Below the pieces are notes generated by a model, which made no database searches, was not told where the DNA came from, and saw nothing but the letters and a program-made list of their open reading frames with translations. A program made the position numbers and the translations under genes. From contig JAIEMN010000003.1 of the NCBI GenBank assembly GCA_019752115.1, positions 62,001 to 126,000 on the forward strand: 64,000 nucleotides of DNA, given 5' to 3'. This DNA is from Gemmatimonadaceae bacterium. Lineage in GTDB: Bacteria; Gemmatimonadota; Gemmatimonadetes; Gemmatimonadales; Gemmatimonadaceae. Positions 26,735-36,042 of the stretch are shown one piece after another (position 1 is the stretch's first letter; every line of letters begins with the position of its first letter).

Positions 26735-27008
26735 AATCGTCGAGATCTCCGACGACGGGATGGTCCGGATGGCCAAGCTCGACTTTGGCGGCATCCAGAA
26801 GCAAGTGTGCCTGGCGTACCTCCCCGACGCCGTCGTGGGCGACTACGCCATCGTGCACGTGGGCTTTGCCATCAGCCGCATCGACGAAGCCTCGGCGCAG
26901 GAAACGCTGCGGCACTTCCGCGAGCTCGGCTTGCTCGAGGAAGAGCTCGGGGAGATCCCCGACGACGAATACGCGCCGCCGCCCCCCTGCCCGGTCACCT
27001 ACCAGTGA
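26712..27008 (+). CDS. hypC: Hydrogenase maturation chaperone HypC
   Basis: 98 residues, starting with the invariant MCLAVPGK; the Cys2 carries the Fe(CN)2CO unit with HypD and then docks on the large subunit. The start must be at 26712 because the Met-Cys must be terminal, so it overlaps the propeller gene by 23 bases. Its stop overlaps the hypD start (GTGA). Confidence 0.95.
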   Translation: MCLAVPGKIVEISDDGMVRMAKLDFGGIQKQVCLAYLPDAVVGDYAIVHVGFAISRIDEASAQETLRHFRELGLLEEELGEIPDDEYAPPPPCPVTYQ

Positions 27009-28126
27009 AGTACCTCACGGAGTTCCGCGACGGCGCCATCGCGCAGAAGTTGGCCGCCGAGATCCGCCAGATGACCACGCGGCACTGGGCCATCATGGAA
27101 GTGTGCGGTGGGCAGACGCACTCCATCATGCGCAATGGTATCGACCAGCTGCTGCCGAGCGAGATCGAGCTGATTCACGGCCCGGGGTGCCCGGTGTGCG
27201 TGACGCCGCTCGAGATGATCGACAAGGCGTTGGCCATCGCGGCGCTCCCGAACGTGATCTTCTGCAGCTTTGGTGACATGCTGCGCGTGCCGGGCTCCGA
27301 TCGCGATCTGTTCCGCGTAAAGAGCGAAGGTGGGGATGTGCGCGTCGTGTACTCGCCGCTCGACGCGGTGCAGCTCGCCGTGCAGCACCCCACCAAGCAG
27401 GTGGTGTTCTTCGGCATCGGCTTTGAGACCACCGCGCCGGCGAACGCCATGGCGGTGCATCTCGCCAAGAAGCAGGGGCTTACGAACTTCTCCATGCTGG
27501 TCTCGCATGTGCTGGTGCCGCCGGCCATCGATGCGATCATGCGCTCCCCCACCAACCGCGTGCAGGCCTTTCTCGCCGCGGGGCACGTGAACAGCGTCAT
27601 GGGCTTCTGGCAGTATCCGCCGCTCGCATCGCAGCACCGGGTGCCCATCGTGATCACGGGCTTCGAGCCGCTGGACGTGCTGGAAGGCATCCGCCGCTGC
27701 GTACGCCAGCTCGAGGCCGGTGAACACGAGGTGGAGAACGCGTACGAGCGCGTCGTCACGTTCGACGGCAATCGCGCGGCGCAGGCGCTACTCGAGGAAG
27801 TGTTCGCCGAAAGCGACCGCGCCTGGCGCGGCATTGGCGTGATCCCCCGGAGCGGGTGGAAGCTCAGCGACGCCTACGCCGACTACGACGCCGAGAACCG
27901 CTTCGATGTGTCGGACATCCACACGCACGAGTCGCCCGAGTGCCGGAGCGGTGAGGTGCTGCAGGGGGCCATCAAGCCCACCGACTGTCCGGCGTTCGGC
28001 AAGCAGTGCACGCCGCGCACGCCCTTCGGCGCCACGATGGTGAGCAGCGAAGGCGCGTGCGCCGCCTACTTCAACTACGGCCGCGTGGTGCAGCTGGAAC
28101 GGGTTCGCGTTCGGGTCCACGCATGA
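27005..28126 (+). CDS. hypD: Hydrogenase Fe-ligand assembly protein HypD
   Basis: 373 residues from a GTG overlapping the hypC stop. The conserved [26 protein letters not shown] and the C-terminal [4Fe-4S]-binding region ([30 protein letters not shown]) are complete. It builds the Fe(CN)2CO fragment on the HypC-HypD complex. Its stop overlaps the hypE start (ATGA). Confidence 0.96.
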   Translation: MKYLTEFRDGAIAQKLAAEIRQMTTRHWAIMEVCGGQTHSIMRNGIDQLLPSEIELIHGPGCPVCVTPLEMIDKALAIAALPNVIFCSFGDMLRVPGSDRDLFRVKSEGGDVRVVYSPLDAVQLAVQHPTKQVVFFGIGFETTAPANAMAVHLAKKQGLTNFSMLVSHVLVPPAIDAIMRSPTNRVQAFLAAGHVNSVMGFWQYPPLASQHRVPIVITGFEPLDVLEGIRRCVRQLEAGEHEVENAYERVVTFDGNRAAQALLEEVFAESDRAWRGIGVIPRSGWKLSDAYADYDAENRFDVSDIHTHESPECRSGEVLQGAIKPTDCPAFGKQCTPRTPFGATMVSSEGACAAYFNYGRVVQLERVRVRVHA

Positions 28127-29211
28127 CCTCCGTCACCTCCGCGCCGGCCACGACGGGCGCCACGATTTCGATGGACGAGTGGGCCTGCCCACTCCCGCTG
28201 CGCGACTACCCCACGGTCGTCCTCGGGCACGGCGGCGGCGGGCAGCTCTCGGCGGAGCTGGTGGAGCATCTCTTCCGTCCGGCGCTCGGTGGCGACGATC
28301 CGCCGCCGCTGACCGACTCCACGGTGCTCACGCTGCCCGGAACGCGCATCGCCTGCAGCACCGATTCGTTCGTGGTGAAGCCGCTGGTGTTTCCGGGGGG
28401 CAGCATCGGGACGCTCGCCGTGCATGGCACGGTGAATGACCTCGCCATGAGTGGGGCCACGCCGCTCTATCTCACGGCCGGATTCATTCTCGAGGAAGGG
28501 CTCCCCATGGCCACGCTCGCGCGCATCGTGAGCGACATGGGGCGCGCAGCGCGCGAGGCGGGCGTACGGATCGTCACCGGCGACACGAAGGTCGTGGAGC
28601 GCGGCAAAGGCGATGGCGTGTACATCAACACGGCCGGCATCGGCGTCGTTGCGGCGAACGTGGACATCGCCCCGCGCCGGGCGCAGGTCGGCGATGTGGT
28701 GCTGCTCAGCGGCACGATCGGCGACCATGGCATGGCGATCATGAGCCTGCGTGAAGGGCTCGAGTTCGACACCACCATCCAGAGCGACTCGGCCGCTCTG
28801 CACACCATGGTCGCCGCGCTGCTCGCCGCCGCGCCCGATGTGCACGTGATGCGTGACCCCACGCGCGGGGGAGTCGCCAGCTCACTCAACGAGATCGCGC
28901 AGGATGCACAGGTCGGCATCCAGATCCACGAGGAGCGCGTGCCGGTGCGCCAGGAAGTGCGCTCGGCGTGCGAACTGCTCGGGCTCGATCCCCTGTTCGT
29001 GGCTAACGAAGGGAAAATGCTGGCCATCGTGCCAGCGGCGCAGGCCGACGCCGCGCTCGCCGCGATGCGCGCGCACCGGCTTGGCGGGAACGCCGCGATC
29101 ATCGGTGAGGTGGTGGCCGATCACCCGGGGATGCTGGTGGAACGCACCACCATCGGCGCGCGCCGGGTGATCACGATGCAGATCGGGGAGCAGTTGCCGC
29201 GGATCTGCTGA
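28123..29211 (+). CDS. hypE: Hydrogenase cyanide-ligand synthase HypE
   Basis: 362 residues. PurM-like ATP-dependent dehydratase that turns the HypF-derived thiocarboxamide on its C-terminal Cys into thiocyanate. [31 protein letters not shown] and [13 protein letters not shown] are family motifs, and the protein ends in PRIC, so the catalytic terminal Cys is intact. The ATG overlaps the hypD stop. Last gene of the hydrogenase operon. Confidence 0.96.
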   Translation: MTSVTSAPATTGATISMDEWACPLPLRDYPTVVLGHGGGGQLSAELVEHLFRPALGGDDPPPLTDSTVLTLPGTRIACSTDSFVVKPLVFPGGSIGTLAVHGTVNDLAMSGATPLYLTAGFILEEGLPMATLARIVSDMGRAAREAGVRIVTGDTKVVERGKGDGVYINTAGIGVVAANVDIAPRRAQVGDVVLLSGTIGDHGMAIMSLREGLEFDTTIQSDSAALHTMVAALLAAAPDVHVMRDPTRGGVASSLNEIAQDAQVGIQIHEERVPVRQEVRSACELLGLDPLFVANEGKMLAIVPAAQADAALAAMRAHRLGGNAAIIGEVVADHPGMLVERTTIGARRVITMQIGEQLPRIC

Positions 29212-29249
29212 GTAGTTGATCAGACATCTGACCTCCGCGCCCGATCGGG

Positions 29250-29353
29250 ACTCGGACCTCGGTCTCGGAAGCAGATCTCAGGAGTCGGACGTCGGAATTC
29301 TGGTCGGACACCAGAATCCCGAAACCGATGTCCGACTTCTGCTGCCGAGACCG
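29250..29353. repeat. Imperfect inverted repeat downstream of hypE
   Basis: The left arm CGGTCTCGGAAGCAG (about 29260-29274) pairs with CTGCTGCCGAGACCG (about 29339-29353), and pairing continues inward (GTCGGACGTCGG against CCGATGTCCGAC, then AATTCTGG against CCAGAAT). It could act as a terminator-like hairpin for the hydrogenase operon, though no T-run follows. Its right arm is part of the 91-base repeat that recurs after the next gene. Confidence 0.65.
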
Positions 29354-29394
29354 AAGTCCGAAGCCTGATCAAGCCCAGAGATCTGAAGTCCGAT
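29304..29394 (+). repeat. 91-base direct repeat, copy 1 (left of TonB receptor)
   Basis: By hand alignment about 77 of 91 bases match copy 2 at 31489-31579, with a run of 43 identical bases at 29312-29354. Both copies begin TCGGAC and end TCTGAAGTCCGAT at the same spacing. No transposase or tRNA is nearby. Confidence 0.85.
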
Positions 29395-29412
29395 CAGCCG
29401 CGTAGAATTGTT

Positions 29413-31479
29413 GTGACATATCGCCTCGTCGCCCTCTCGCTCGCCCTCGCCGGTACGCTCCCCGCCCAGTCCACGCCGGACTCGGCACGTAGCGATTCGT
29501 CCCGGACGCTCTCGGCCGTACGCGTCACCGGCCGGCGCGACGATCTTACCGGCGTCGCGTTGAGTGCGGCGCAGGGGCGCATTGGCCATGCCGACCTCAA
29601 GCAGCGCCCGATGGTGCGCGAGGGCGAGATCCTCGAGGTCGTGCCCGGGATGATCCTGACGCAGCACAGCGGCGACGGTAAGGCCAATCAGATGTTTCTG
29701 CGGGGCTTCAATCTCGATCACGGGACAGATTTCCAGACCCGCATTGAGTCGATGCCGCTCAACCTGGTCACGCATGCGCACGGCCAGGGATACAGCGACC
29801 TCAATCTGCTGATCCCCGAGCTCGTCGATCATGTCTCCTACTCGCTTGGCCCGTACTACGCCGAGCTCGGGGACTTTGGCAGCGCGGGCGGCGCTACGCT
29901 GCAGCTGGTCCGAGCATTGCCCCAGGCGTTCGCATCAGCCGAAGGAGGCGCGTGGGGCTACCGTCGCCTCGTCGCCGCGGGGAGTGAAACGCGTGGCGCA
30001 CATACGTGGCTCGCCGGTGGCGAAGTGAAGGACTACGATGGGCCGTGGCTGATCGCTCAGGGACTGAGCAAGCGCAGTGGCTTGGCGCGGTACAGCTGGC
30101 AGGGCGCGGGGCAGTCGCTCTCGGTGCTCGGCATGAGCTACGCAAACCATTGGAACGCGAGCGATCAGATTCCGGAGCGGGGGGTGCTGCAAGGGGCCCT
30201 GGACCGCTTTGGCCAGATCGATCCGTCATTGGGCGGGCAAACGGCGCGCCACTCGCTCTCCATGAACTTCGAACGCCAGCGTGGGCTCGTACACAGCACG
30301 TTCGATGCGTACGCGGTACGCTACGACTTCACGCTGTTCTCGAACTTCACCTACTTCCTGGACAACCCAGCCAGCGGCGACCAGATCCGGCAGCGCGATC
30401 ATCGTACGATTTACGGTATCGAGTCGCAGCAACGGCGCGTGTTCACCCTGGCCTCGCGGGCGCAGCAGTGGCGGTATGGCCTGCAGACCCGCTTCGACGA
30501 TGCCGATGTCTCGCTTGGACGCAGCGCCGACCGACAGCTCACGGGAATCGTGCGCGCCGACGTGGTGTGGCAGGGGAGTGCCGGCATGTGGACATCGCTC
30601 GAGTCCCAGTGGAGCCGCCGAGTCCGCACCGTGCTGGGCGTGCGAGGCGACGCCTACGGCTTCGTTGTGCGCAGCGATCGCGCGGAGAATTCTGGCAATC
30701 GCCGAGCCTTTCTCGCGAGCCCGAAGGCGTCGCTCATCGTGCGGGCCAGCGATGGCGTGGAGCTGTATGCCGGTGGCGGGCTGGGCTTCCACAGCAACGA
30801 TGCGCGCGGTACCACCATTCACACCGATCCGGTGAGCGGCGATCGGGTGTCGCCGGTGGAGCCGCTGGTTCGCTCCACGGGTGGTGAGCTGGGCGTACGC
30901 CTGAGTGGCCCGCGCGACCTGCGTACCACGATATCGCTCTGGACCCTCCGGCTGAATAGCGAGCTGCTCTTCGTGGGCGATGCCGGCACGACGGAGCCGC
31001 AGGGGAGAAGCGCGCGTACCGGGTTTTCGATGGCGAACTATTGGCGACCGGTCTCGAGCCTGGCGCTCGATGCGGACGTGTCCTTCACCGCCGCGCGGTA
31101 TCTCGACGCGGAGCCCACCGCGCGCCGGGTCTCCGGCGCGCTTGAGAATGTCATCGCCGCCGGCGCGCAATGGACTCCCGTGCGCGGCGGCCCGACCGCG
31201 GTCGTGCGCCTCCGGCATCTTGGAGCGTATCCGCTGACGGAGAGCAACGCCGTCCGAGCGACCCCCACGACACTGGTCAACGCCAGTGTGGGCGTGCCGA
31301 TTCGCGGGGGCCGGCTAACCGCGAGCCTCCTCAACGCGCTGGGCAGTCGCGGGCGTGATATCCAGTACTTCTATGCCTCGCGACTCTCCGGTGAACCGGC
31401 CGGCGGCGTGGAGGATGTGCACTTCCATCCGGTGGAGCCGCGCCAGATTCGTCTGGGGATCAGCATAGGCGATCGCTAA
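29413..31479 (+). CDS. TonB-dependent outer-membrane receptor, substrate unknown
   Basis: 688 residues from a GTG; signal peptide ends TLPAQS. Plug domain with a TonB-box-like segment (SAVRVTGRRD), VVPGMILTQHSGDGKANQ and FLRGFNLDHGTDF, then a beta-barrel ending RLGISIGDR, which lacks the usual terminal aromatic residue. A HAHGQGY segment in the plug and EDVHFHPVEP near the end are histidine-containing. No ribosome site stands out, so the start is uncertain. It follows hypE by 200 bases in the same direction; nickel uptake for the hydrogenase is a tempting but unproven guess. It lies exactly between two 91-base direct repeats. Confidence 0.85.
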   Translation: MTYRLVALSLALAGTLPAQSTPDSARSDSSRTLSAVRVTGRRDDLTGVALSAAQGRIGHADLKQRPMVREGEILEVVPGMILTQHSGDGKANQMFLRGFNLDHGTDFQTRIESMPLNLVTHAHGQGYSDLNLLIPELVDHVSYSLGPYYAELGDFGSAGGATLQLVRALPQAFASAEGGAWGYRRLVAAGSETRGAHTWLAGGEVKDYDGPWLIAQGLSKRSGLARYSWQGAGQSLSVLGMSYANHWNASDQIPERGVLQGALDRFGQIDPSLGGQTARHSLSMNFERQRGLVHSTFDAYAVRYDFTLFSNFTYFLDNPASGDQIRQRDHRTIYGIESQQRRVFTLASRAQQWRYGLQTRFDDADVSLGRSADRQLTGIVRADVVWQGSAGMWTSLESQWSRRVRTVLGVRGDAYGFVVRSDRAENSGNRRAFLASPKASLIVRASDGVELYAGGGLGFHSNDARGTTIHTDPVSGDRVSPVEPLVRSTGGELGVRLSGPRDLRTTISLWTLRLNSELLFVGDAGTTEPQGRSARTGFSMANYWRPVSSLALDADVSFTAARYLDAEPTARRVSGALENVIAAGAQWTPVRGGPTAVVRLRHLGAYPLTESNAVRATPTTLVNASVGVPIRGGRLTASLLNALGSRGRDIQYFYASRLSGEPAGGVEDVHFHPVEPRQIRLGISIGDR

Positions 31480-31488
31480 GACATTGGG

Positions 31489-31579
31489 TCGGACGTCAGA
31501 ATCCCGAAACCGATGTCCGACTTCTGCTGCCGAGACCGACGTCGGAGGCCCGAATCATGCCTGAAGTCTGAAGTCCGAT
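31489..31579 (+). repeat. 91-base direct repeat, copy 2 (right of TonB receptor)
   Basis: Second copy of the repeat at 29304, with identity over 43 bases at 31497-31539. It also contains an internal inverted pair TCGGAC/GTCCGA, so it may fold as a hairpin between the convergent receptor and outer-membrane protein genes. Confidence 0.85.
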
Positions 31580-31584
31580 ATGAC

Positions 31585-32925
31585 TTAGAAGAAGAACACG
31601 TCGCCCCCGCTCCGATTGAAGCGCGGGTTCACCACCGTGTTGAAGATCGATCCGAAGGTGTAGCTCATGCCGAAGCTCACGAAGAAGCGATAGTTCGTGG
31701 CCAACGCCTGACGTCGCGAGATGATCTCGTTGTCGGTGAGCTCTCCGCGCGGCAGGTAGAGCTGATCGTTTACGCGGGAGTAGCTGCCGCCCATGTTGAA
31801 GGCGAGTCCCTTCGCAATGCGAATATCGGCGAACGCGCTCGATCCGTAGCTGTAGTACTGGGTCTTGTGCAGGTATTGGGAGCCGTACACCGACCAATTC
31901 ACCGAGCCCCACGGCTGCTTGGAGTTCCAGCCGAGTGTGAGGGCGTGGAACGGCCGCGTCTCTTCGATCTGGTCGTAGATCGTGCGTTCCTTGTAGCGCA
32001 TCGAGGCGGCGCCGACGTTGTAGTACGCCGTGAGCTGGCGCCGCGTGAACTCCTTGTACGGGAAGTAATTCCACTCGAGCGCCGGGGACACACGAATGTT
32101 GCGCTCGTAGTTGTTGAAGTCCGAGTACTCCCCGGTCGCCGTGAGCCCGGCCGACCAGTGCTCGCCCATGCTCTTGGCCACCAGCGCGTTGCCGCCGTAG
32201 TTGCGCAGCAGGTTGGTAAACTCGGTGCCGTCGCTCAGCGAGAACCGACTCTCGTTGTAGCCCAGGTTGGAGCTGAGATTGATCTTCCACGCGGCCGTGA
32301 CGCGATTGGCGCTCGAGCTCAGGAAGCCATTGCGGAAATTCTGACGCTTTTCCCCGCTCCCGTATCCGTTGGCGGAGATGCGGTAGACCCAGAAGTTCCA
32401 CGGATCTTTCACAGCCTTCGGATTCGTTGGCCCCGTGGTCGGCGCGCGATAGGTCAGATCGAGCCGACTCGCCAATGGCGTCTTGGCCGCATAGGGAGCC
32501 AGCAGCAGCGAGAAGGTGCGCGCGAGATTCCGACGCGCCACATCACGGGCGTCGTTCGGGTTGATGAACACCACCGCGGTGTCCATGCGCCCCTTGAAGC
32601 GTTCGCCGCCAATGGCGGTCACGGTCACCTCGCTCCCGCCCGAGCCGGTCTCCAGCGACGTGACCAGCAAGAGCACGTCGGCGAAGAGGCGGTCGCGCAC
32701 GAAGTTCACCCAGCGCAGCTGATCCCGAAAGAAGTCATAGTCGCAGCCACGCGATTCACAGTCCACGAAGACACGCAGCGCACCCGCCTGCGTGGTATCC
32801 GGGGCTGCGGTGGTCGCCGAGGCGGGCGAGCGGTTCGAGGGTGGCGGTGACTCCTGCGCGGCGAGCGCCCCAAACGGCAGACCACCAATGACCACAAGAC
32901 GACGCATCCATCGGGACAGAATCAT
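31585..32925 (-). CDS. Predicted outer-membrane beta-barrel protein of unknown function
   Basis: 446 residues from MILSRWMRRLVVIGG; a later ATG at 32907 would also give a signal peptide (hydrophobic core, FGALAAQ). Residues about 55-180 form a globular domain (FVDCESRGCDYDFFRDQLRWVNF, then a VTVTAIGG strand); the rest alternates aromatic and polar residues like a beta-barrel and ends in GGDVFFF, a C-terminal aromatic typical of barrel sorting. Cys pair in the N-terminal domain may be oxidised. No family named with confidence. Confidence 0.72.
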   Translation of the reverse strand: MILSRWMRRLVVIGGLPFGALAAQESPPPSNRSPASATTAAPDTTQAGALRVFVDCESRGCDYDFFRDQLRWVNFVRDRLFADVLLLVTSLETGSGGSEVTVTAIGGERFKGRMDTAVVFINPNDARDVARRNLARTFSLLLAPYAAKTPLASRLDLTYRAPTTGPTNPKAVKDPWNFWVYRISANGYGSGEKRQNFRNGFLSSSANRVTAAWKINLSSNLGYNESRFSLSDGTEFTNLLRNYGGNALVAKSMGEHWSAGLTATGEYSDFNNYERNIRVSPALEWNYFPYKEFTRRQLTAYYNVGAASMRYKERTIYDQIEETRPFHALTLGWNSKQPWGSVNWSVYGSQYLHKTQYYSYGSSAFADIRIAKGLAFNMGGSYSRVNDQLYLPRGELTDNEIISRRQALATNYRFFVSFGMSYTFGSIFNTVVNPRFNRSGGDVFFF

Positions 32926-33115
32926 TGCACTGAGGGACAGAGGAAAGGCATGGGCGACGAGGGGCATCGCGGCGGGACCACCGGACCACAATGCGCTACG
33001 ACACCAATTCCTTACGGAGGGTTCGCAACGGGGTGACAAACGGCGCCGGCGGGAGCAGAATCAGCAGGATGCCCTCCGCCCGATTTGTCGTTCGCCCTCT
33101 TCCTTGCCGCCGATC

Positions 33116-33853
33116 ATGACGACCCCCCGCCGCGACTTCCTCCGCCATGCCGGACTTGGCGCTGCCGCGCTGGCCACCTTCCCCCAACTGGCTCAGGCTG
33201 AACCCCTGCGTCGGGACTGGACGCGCGAGCGTGAGGAGCAACTCGCCGAGCTGGCCGAGCTCGAGGCGGCGCTCGACGGGCAGCCGCCCGCGCAGCCGCC
33301 GGCTCAACCCCAGTGGGACACCAGCTGGACAGCCAAGATCACCGGCAAGCATCGGGCGATGTTCGACGTCCCCGATGTGGAAGGCGGGGTGGGCGTCTTC
33401 CGCGCGGCGATCTGGGGGCGGCAGTACACCGATGTGCTCAAGCTGCAGCCGGCCGACCTCTCCACCGTGGTCGTGCTGCGCCATGGCGGCATTCCGCTCA
33501 TCATGACCAATGAGTTCTGGACCACCTACGAGGTGGGCAAGGCCATGAAGCTCAAGAACGAGAAAGGCAAGACGCAGAAGGTGAATCCCGTCCTGCCGGA
33601 TCCCGACGCCAAGGGGCCCGGTTCGCCGTATACGCTCGACAAGCTCATCGCCGCCGGCGCCATCGCCCTCGGGTGCAACATGGCGTTCCGATCGATCGTG
33701 TCGATGGTCGAGAAGAAGGACAAGCTCAAGCCCGCCGAAGCCCGCACCAAGGCGATGAGCATGATCCTCCCCGGCGTGATCCTCCAGCCCAGCGGCATCT
33801 TCGCCAACGTGATGGCCGAAGAGGCCGGTTGTCATTTCGTACGCGCCGTGTGA
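33116..33853 (+). CDS. Tat-exported DsrE-like protein
   Basis: 245 residues. The N-terminus MTTPRRDFLRHAGLGAAALA has a twin-arginine motif (RRDFL) and hydrophobic stretch, so it should be folded before export. A charged, Pro-Ala linker (about 30-65) leads to a DsrE/DsrF-like alpha-beta domain (GVFRAAIWGRQYTDVLKLQP, VVVLRHGGIPLIMTNEFW, AAGAIALGCNMAFRSI). A single Cys in GCNM and another near the end (AGCHF). DsrE-fold proteins often handle sulfur or thiols; the assignment is by fold resemblance only. Confidence 0.6.
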   Translation: MTTPRRDFLRHAGLGAAALATFPQLAQAEPLRRDWTREREEQLAELAELEAALDGQPPAQPPAQPQWDTSWTAKITGKHRAMFDVPDVEGGVGVFRAAIWGRQYTDVLKLQPADLSTVVVLRHGGIPLIMTNEFWTTYEVGKAMKLKNEKGKTQKVNPVLPDPDAKGPGSPYTLDKLIAAGAIALGCNMAFRSIVSMVEKKDKLKPAEARTKAMSMILPGVILQPSGIFANVMAEEAGCHFVRAV

Positions 33854-33888
33854 TCACGGCCTTCGCGCTCACCTCCACCCTCTCTCGC

Positions 33889-35337
33889 ATGCGTTCCCGT
33901 CTTGCCCTCGCGGCCGGTGCCATCGCGCTCTCGCTGAGCGCCCCCGCCGGCGCTCAGCCCCGGTTTTCCGCGCCCGGTGCGCCCACGACCCTCACGCCGG
34001 AGCAGCAGGCGGCGCGCGCGATCTACAAGGAGATGGTGGAGATCAACACCGTCGACTCCGTGGGATCTGTTACGAAGGCGGCCGAGGCCGTCGCCAAGCG
34101 CTTCCGTGACGCCGGCTTCCCCGAGAGCGACATCGCGATCGTCGGGCCCGCCGACAAGCCCGCCAAGCAGAATCTCGTCGTGCGCTATCACGGCAAGAAC
34201 GCGTCACTCAAGCCCATTCTGCTGCTGGCACACCTGGACGTGGTGGCTGCGCTGCGAAGCGACTGGCCGCGCGATCCGTTCACGATGGTCGAGCAGGATG
34301 GTTACTTCCTCGGGCGCGGCGTCGCCGACGACAAGAGCATGGCGGCGATTCTCACCGCCAACCTGCTCCGCTACAAGAAGGAAGGCTGGGTGCCCGACCG
34401 GGATCTCATCCTGGCCCTCACGGCCGACGAAGAGGGCGGTGGCTCCAACGGGGTCGGGTGGATCATCGCCAATCGCAAGGAGCTGATCGACGCCGAGTAC
34501 GCGATCAACGAAGGCGGCGGTGGCACCCTGCAGGACGACAAGCCGCTCTTCCATTCCATTCAGGCCGCCGAGAAGGTGCCGGTGAACTACACGCTCACCG
34601 TCACCAATACGGGCGGACACTCGAGCGTGCCGCGCAAAGACAACGCGATCTACACGCTCGCCGCCGCGCTCACGCGCATCGAGAAGTACACCTTCCCGGT
34701 GGAGCTGAACGATGTGTCGCGGCCGTTCTTTGAACAGACGGCCAAGGTCGAGATGCCGTCGCTCGCCGCCGCGATGCGCGCGATCGCGAAGAACCCGAAG
34801 GATACCGCCGCCGCGCGCATCATCTCCACCGATCCGCGCTACGCGTCCATGCTGCGCACGAGCTGCGTGGCCACCCGCCTCTCGGGCGGTCATGCCGACA
34901 ACGCCCTGCCGCAGACGGCCACCGCCAACGTGAACTGCCGCGTGGCGCCAACGAGCACGGGCGCACAGGTCCTCGAGGTGCTGCAGAAGCTCGCCGGCGA
35001 CAGCGTGAAGCTGAGCATGCGCGGCGGCGACCGGAACAACGCCGGTGGGCCGCCCGCGCCGATCAATCCGACGCTACTCGCCGCCACCACGCAGCTCACG
35101 AACAAGATGTTCAACGGCGTGCCGGTGATTCCCACGATGAGCACCGGCGCCACCGACGGTCGCTTCCTGCGCGCCGCCGGTATTCCGACCTACGGCGTGA
35201 GCGGGGTCTTCTCGAGCCCCGGCGAAACGAACGCCCACGGTCGCGACGAGAAGCTTCGCATCAAGAGCTTCTACGACGGCCTCGATTTTCTCTATCAGCT
35301 GGTCAAGATGATCTCCTCCGCCAAGCCGATCAGCTGA
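33889..35337 (+). CDS. Secreted M20/M28-type zinc metallopeptidase
   Basis: 482 residues from MRSRLALAAGAIALS, a signal peptide ending AGAQ. A GTG at 33850 overlapping the upstream stop is an alternative start. Metal-binding and catalytic segments of M20 are visible: LLAHLDVVAA, RGVADDKSMAA, LTADEEGGGSNG, and a dimerisation domain with NTGGHSSVPRKDNAIY; a late HGRDEKL supplies the final His. Expected to hydrolyse peptides or acyl-amino acids in the periplasm. Followed by a strong terminator. Confidence 0.9.
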   Translation: MRSRLALAAGAIALSLSAPAGAQPRFSAPGAPTTLTPEQQAARAIYKEMVEINTVDSVGSVTKAAEAVAKRFRDAGFPESDIAIVGPADKPAKQNLVVRYHGKNASLKPILLLAHLDVVAALRSDWPRDPFTMVEQDGYFLGRGVADDKSMAAILTANLLRYKKEGWVPDRDLILALTADEEGGGSNGVGWIIANRKELIDAEYAINEGGGGTLQDDKPLFHSIQAAEKVPVNYTLTVTNTGGHSSVPRKDNAIYTLAAALTRIEKYTFPVELNDVSRPFFEQTAKVEMPSLAAAMRAIAKNPKDTAAARIISTDPRYASMLRTSCVATRLSGGHADNALPQTATANVNCRVAPTSTGAQVLEVLQKLAGDSVKLSMRGGDRNNAGGPPAPINPTLLAATTQLTNKMFNGVPVIPTMSTGATDGRFLRAAGIPTYGVSGVFSSPGETNAHGRDEKLRIKSFYDGLDFLYQLVKMISSAKPIS

Positions 35338-35360
35338 GCGAAAGCGGTGCACAACGAAGA

Positions 35361-35396
35361 GGGGGCAGCGCGCCATCGCGCGCTGCCCCCTTTCTC
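35361..35396. terminator. Strong Rho-independent terminator, probably bidirectional
   Basis: A perfect 13-base-pair stem, GGGGGCAGCGCGC with GCGCGCTGCCCCC, closes a CATC loop and is followed on the plus strand by TTTCTC. It lies between the convergent peptidase and ANTAR regulator genes. Confidence 0.9.
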
Positions 35397-35436
35397 ACTT
35401 CCCCCTGACGTGTCACCTACGGTGCCCGTCGAGCGC

Positions 35437-36039
35437 TCAGCTCTTCATGCCAGGTTCGGAGTCAATGACCGCTCTCGCAATGTCTACCATCCTGACCGAG
35501 CGATCCTGCGACGACCGCTGCATGATCCGATAGGCTTCCTGTTCGCTCGAGCCGGTGCGACGCATCAGGATGCCCTTGGCGCGCTCGATGAGCTTGCGCG
35601 CTTCGAGCTGTTCCTTGGCCGCCGCAGCTTCCCGCTTGGCTTCGATGAGCTCGCGCGCGCGCGTCACCGCCATGCGGAGCGTGGCGTCGAGCGTGGTCGG
35701 CGGTGTGGGTTTGGGCAACAGCGCGACGGCAGTGCTGCGCATGACGTCGGCCGTCGACAGCGTGAGGGAGAGATCACCCGTGATCAGCACCACGGCGGTG
35801 CCGGGGAGCTGGTGCGCGATCTCTTCGGCGGCCTGCACCCCGGTGGCGCCGGGCATGTGCATATCGAGCAGGACCGCATCGGGCGTGAACTGCTGCGCCT
35901 TTTCGATGGCAGCAGTCCCACTATCAACTTCGGCTACGACCATGTGACCGAGTGCGCCCAGAAGGTCCACCAGGGTGGAGCGTTCTAGCGCATTGTCTTC
36001 GGCCACCAGCACGCGAATGGTCGTCGGCTGTTCGGACAT
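35437..36039 (-). CDS. Response regulator with C-terminal ANTAR RNA-binding domain
   Basis: 200 residues. Receiver domain (VLVAEDNALERSTLVDLL, phospho-acceptor in AVLLDMHMPGATG), a coiled-coil linker (ARELIEAKREAAAAKEQLEA), then an ANTAR domain with ERAKGILMRRTGSSEQEAYR. ANTAR proteins bind tandem hairpins in nascent RNA and prevent termination, so its targets are leader RNAs elsewhere. It follows the hybrid kinase by three bases, which makes that kinase its likely partner. Confidence 0.9.
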   Translation of the reverse strand: MSEQPTTIRVLVAEDNALERSTLVDLLGALGHMVVAEVDSGTAAIEKAQQFTPDAVLLDMHMPGATGVQAAEEIAHQLPGTAVVLITGDLSLTLSTADVMRSTAVALLPKPTPPTTLDATLRMAVTRARELIEAKREAAAAKEQLEARKLIERAKGILMRRTGSSEQEAYRIMQRSSQDRSVRMVDIARAVIDSEPGMKS

Positions 36040-36042
36040 GAG

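Noticed and set aside
29304-31579. Possible insertion sequence or transposon ends
   Set aside because: The 91-base copies are direct, not inverted, and the enclosed gene is a TonB receptor with no transposase; no target duplication seen.
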